Positions 62,001-64,000 of a DNA stretch of 64,000 bases are shown piece after piece. The DNA lies in the NCBI GenBank assembly GCA_008508345.1, contig QNGE01000119.1:150862-214861 (forward strand), given 5' to 3'. Position 1 is the first letter of the stretch, and each line of letters starts with the position of its first letter. The notes under the pieces are model-generated. The model was not told where the DNA came from. It did no database searches and worked only from the letters and a program-made list of their open reading frames with translations. The position numbers and the translations under genes were made by a program. This stretch comes from Paragonimus westermani. Taxonomy: Eukaryota; Platyhelminthes; Trematoda; Plagiorchiida; Troglotrematidae.

Positions 62001-64000
62001 AGGAAGTCATTGTAGTACCGGCCATACAAGTCTATCACAACACCTTATTCAGGCCCTCTTGATTACTCAGCCAGGTGCCAATCGCATGTGGTTAAGTGAA
62101 AAACAAAAGACTTCCAATAATTTTGGAACTCTTTTTATTTAGGACAAACTATCTTTTCATATCTGATATTTTTTTGTCCATAGGTGGCAAGACCTTTGCT
62201 AGCGGTGCAACTATGTGTGACGAGTACAGAGTGGATGACAGATCGGCCTGAAAAAATAATCAATAGGCACATCCCTTCTAATCTGTTGACGAACCTCCGG
62301 TTTTAAAACTGGCTGATTTATTCATCTTGTCACAAACGCAGCAAGCCAGTAGTTAACAACACTAAGAAAGCATTAGCTGCATGAGAACTGTGACAAGAAA
62401 ACTTCGTTGGACTGATCACTGCAGGACTTTAACGTGTTAGCGTTTCAACCAAGCAGCCGAAGCTAGCTGAGATTAATTCCTCCAAAAACTTTCAGTTCAC
62501 TCATGACGGGGATGCTACAGTATAAGAGAAATGCTAACGATTTACCGGTTGACGGCGAGACTCAAACTGAAGATCTCTTGACCATACAAAAAATTAACCG
62601 CCAAATACTCTGAATGTCACAACAAACATTTTACCAGATAAGCCTCTGAACTTCAGACTGCAAACGCTTATATTCCGTTACTCATTTGAATGTGGAAGAA
62701 AATAGGCCGATAGTGTACGGTCTTTGTCCAGAAAAATTCCGCCACATCTTTACGAGTGCACATATCAGACCGTTTATATATCGATTTGAGAAAGAAAATG
62801 AAACAGTGGAATGAACCAAATAGCACAATTCACAATGGTTTTCACTACCATGGTGGCGACAACTGTGCAAACAGCTGTTTCCGAACACAACACAGGTTTG
62901 GACTTTCGGACAGCAACAGCTCCAGTAAAGCAGTTTTCGGTTGTGTAACACAGAATTCTGAACGGGAAACACCGTTACCGGATTGCATTAGTGTTACGTC
63001 AGTAGATAATACCGACATGCATCGAACTACGCAGGCTCCTGGTTTCTATAGTTGGCGGTAACGTTATGTGTCTGTGTGACCTGTTGTTCGACCTCCTTCT
63101 GGATATGCTACATGCAAAACTTACTACAGCTGTTTTTCCACAGTATTATTTTCAGCAGAAAAGTGATGGTAATTGAAATTTCACGTACTTCCACCAAATT
63201 TCCCAGCACTCATTTAATGATACCATGTTCTGTAAAAATACAACCTTTATGAATATGACTGCCTTCGATTCAAACAAGTGGTAGATGGGCACATTCGGGG
63301 TTTTCGTAGCTAGCCCATCATTCACCATTGCTTAAGCTGCAATAAGGTGCCTACTTGCAGAACTGGATTCATCATTATAAGTGTTTATGTAAAACTTTTC
63401 AAATGGCTCCAAAATGACCCAGATTACATCACAGAAGTGAATAACATTATGGGAAGTTGCACCCAGCCACGTTACAAACACTAGCATAAAACCAGTTGTC
63501 AACGATCACCACCGGTGTGTAGTGATTGGTGTACGGCATTTTCCGTCCCATGGATGTCACGAATGAGGTCAGCTGAGACGAAGCAAATATTGACTTTATC
63601 AATCACACAGTTTTGGGGTCCACTTGCAAAACACCTGTGTTCAGAATCACTTCTGATGATGAATATTGTTATCAGTGCCAGTGGGGAACAGTTCTAGCAT
63701 CTGAAGAAGTGTGTTTACATGTTTCTTACTAACTGTTACGTCTCCATACAAGCATATACGGTTATTCGCGTTCCATATGACGTTCTTGGACAGCCAACGT
63801 ATACTGCTTTAACTTATGTTCACCACAATGTATCCGATTAGCCTATACTTTTCTGTGGAGAATGGAAATGTAATTCTCACTGACAAGCTCAAGTCAGTGA
63901 TAGTTCTATCAGACAATTCGACCTTACTCGCTATCTTTGGGATTAAATAAGCACAATGTTTGGATATTCTTATTAGGTCTGAGTAATAAGTTTGCCCTGT
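59049..64000. other. Intergenic stretch, no recognisable gene
   Basis: Overlapping short frames on both strands, for example 60502-60817 and 62682-63061, look like chance. The 80-codon frame at 61643-61885 and the Ser/Thr-rich frame at 62756-63061 (followed by a GTAACG donor-like site) are the least unlikely coding pieces. Neither has a recognised domain. No further retroelement motifs were identified. Confidence 0.5.

Noticed and set aside
62756..63061. Ser/Thr-rich frame as an exon
   Set aside because: A donor-like site follows it, but there is no convincing acceptor and no recognised family.
1..64000. CRISPR arrays, operons or bacterial-type gene clusters
   Set aside because: No regularly spaced direct repeats or tightly packed ORFs are present. 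The sequence looks eukaryotic throughout.

Overview
The window looks like gene-poor, repeat-rich nuclear DNA of an animal, most likely a flatworm and probably a digenean fluke. This rests on the families of decayed non-LTR retrotransposon present, on the absence of long open reading frames over 64 kb, and on a tRNA-like locus with eukaryotic internal Pol III boxes. The species is an inference. No intact protein-coding gene could be supported; nearly all recognisable coding sequence belongs to broken mobile elements or a broken retrocopy.

Layout. 1-48 is a (TGA)n microsatellite. 4830-4982 is one copy of a dispersed repeat that recurs at 35342-35493, where it is folded into a ~230 bp near-perfect palindrome. 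6831-7990 (minus) is the 3' part of a LINE reverse transcriptase. 14821-18835 (minus) is a longer decayed LINE, and 23640-24600 (minus) is a decayed Ty3/Gypsy pol fragment. 31657-31736 (minus) is a tRNA-like Pol III unit followed by a T5 terminator. 35880-37795 (plus) holds a possible LINE scrap and then a Gypsy gag-protease-RT relic. 37802-41124 (plus) is a second copy of the LINE and 41187-42260 (plus) a second copy of the Gypsy pol fragment. 46132-47868 (minus) is an intronless, frameshifted copy of ribophorin I (RPN1), apparently a processed pseudogene. 56044-59048 (minus) is an almost full-length but dead R2-superclade LINE, with N-terminal zinc fingers, RT and the C-terminal part. The rest shows no recognisable gene apart from three weak exon or element candidates between 48.8 and 54.6 kb.

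The strongest structural observation is a pair of apparently identical inverted tracts: 14821-18079 = reverse complement of 37866-41124 (3,259 bp), and 23766-24718 = reverse complement of 41187-42139 (953 bp). The order of the two tracts differs at the two loci. At several edges identity drops abruptly to about 64-72% while homology continues. That pattern fits ectopic gene conversion between older repeat copies, or an assembly or gap-filling artefact, better than a simple inverted duplication. No operon-like or cooperating gene system is visible.
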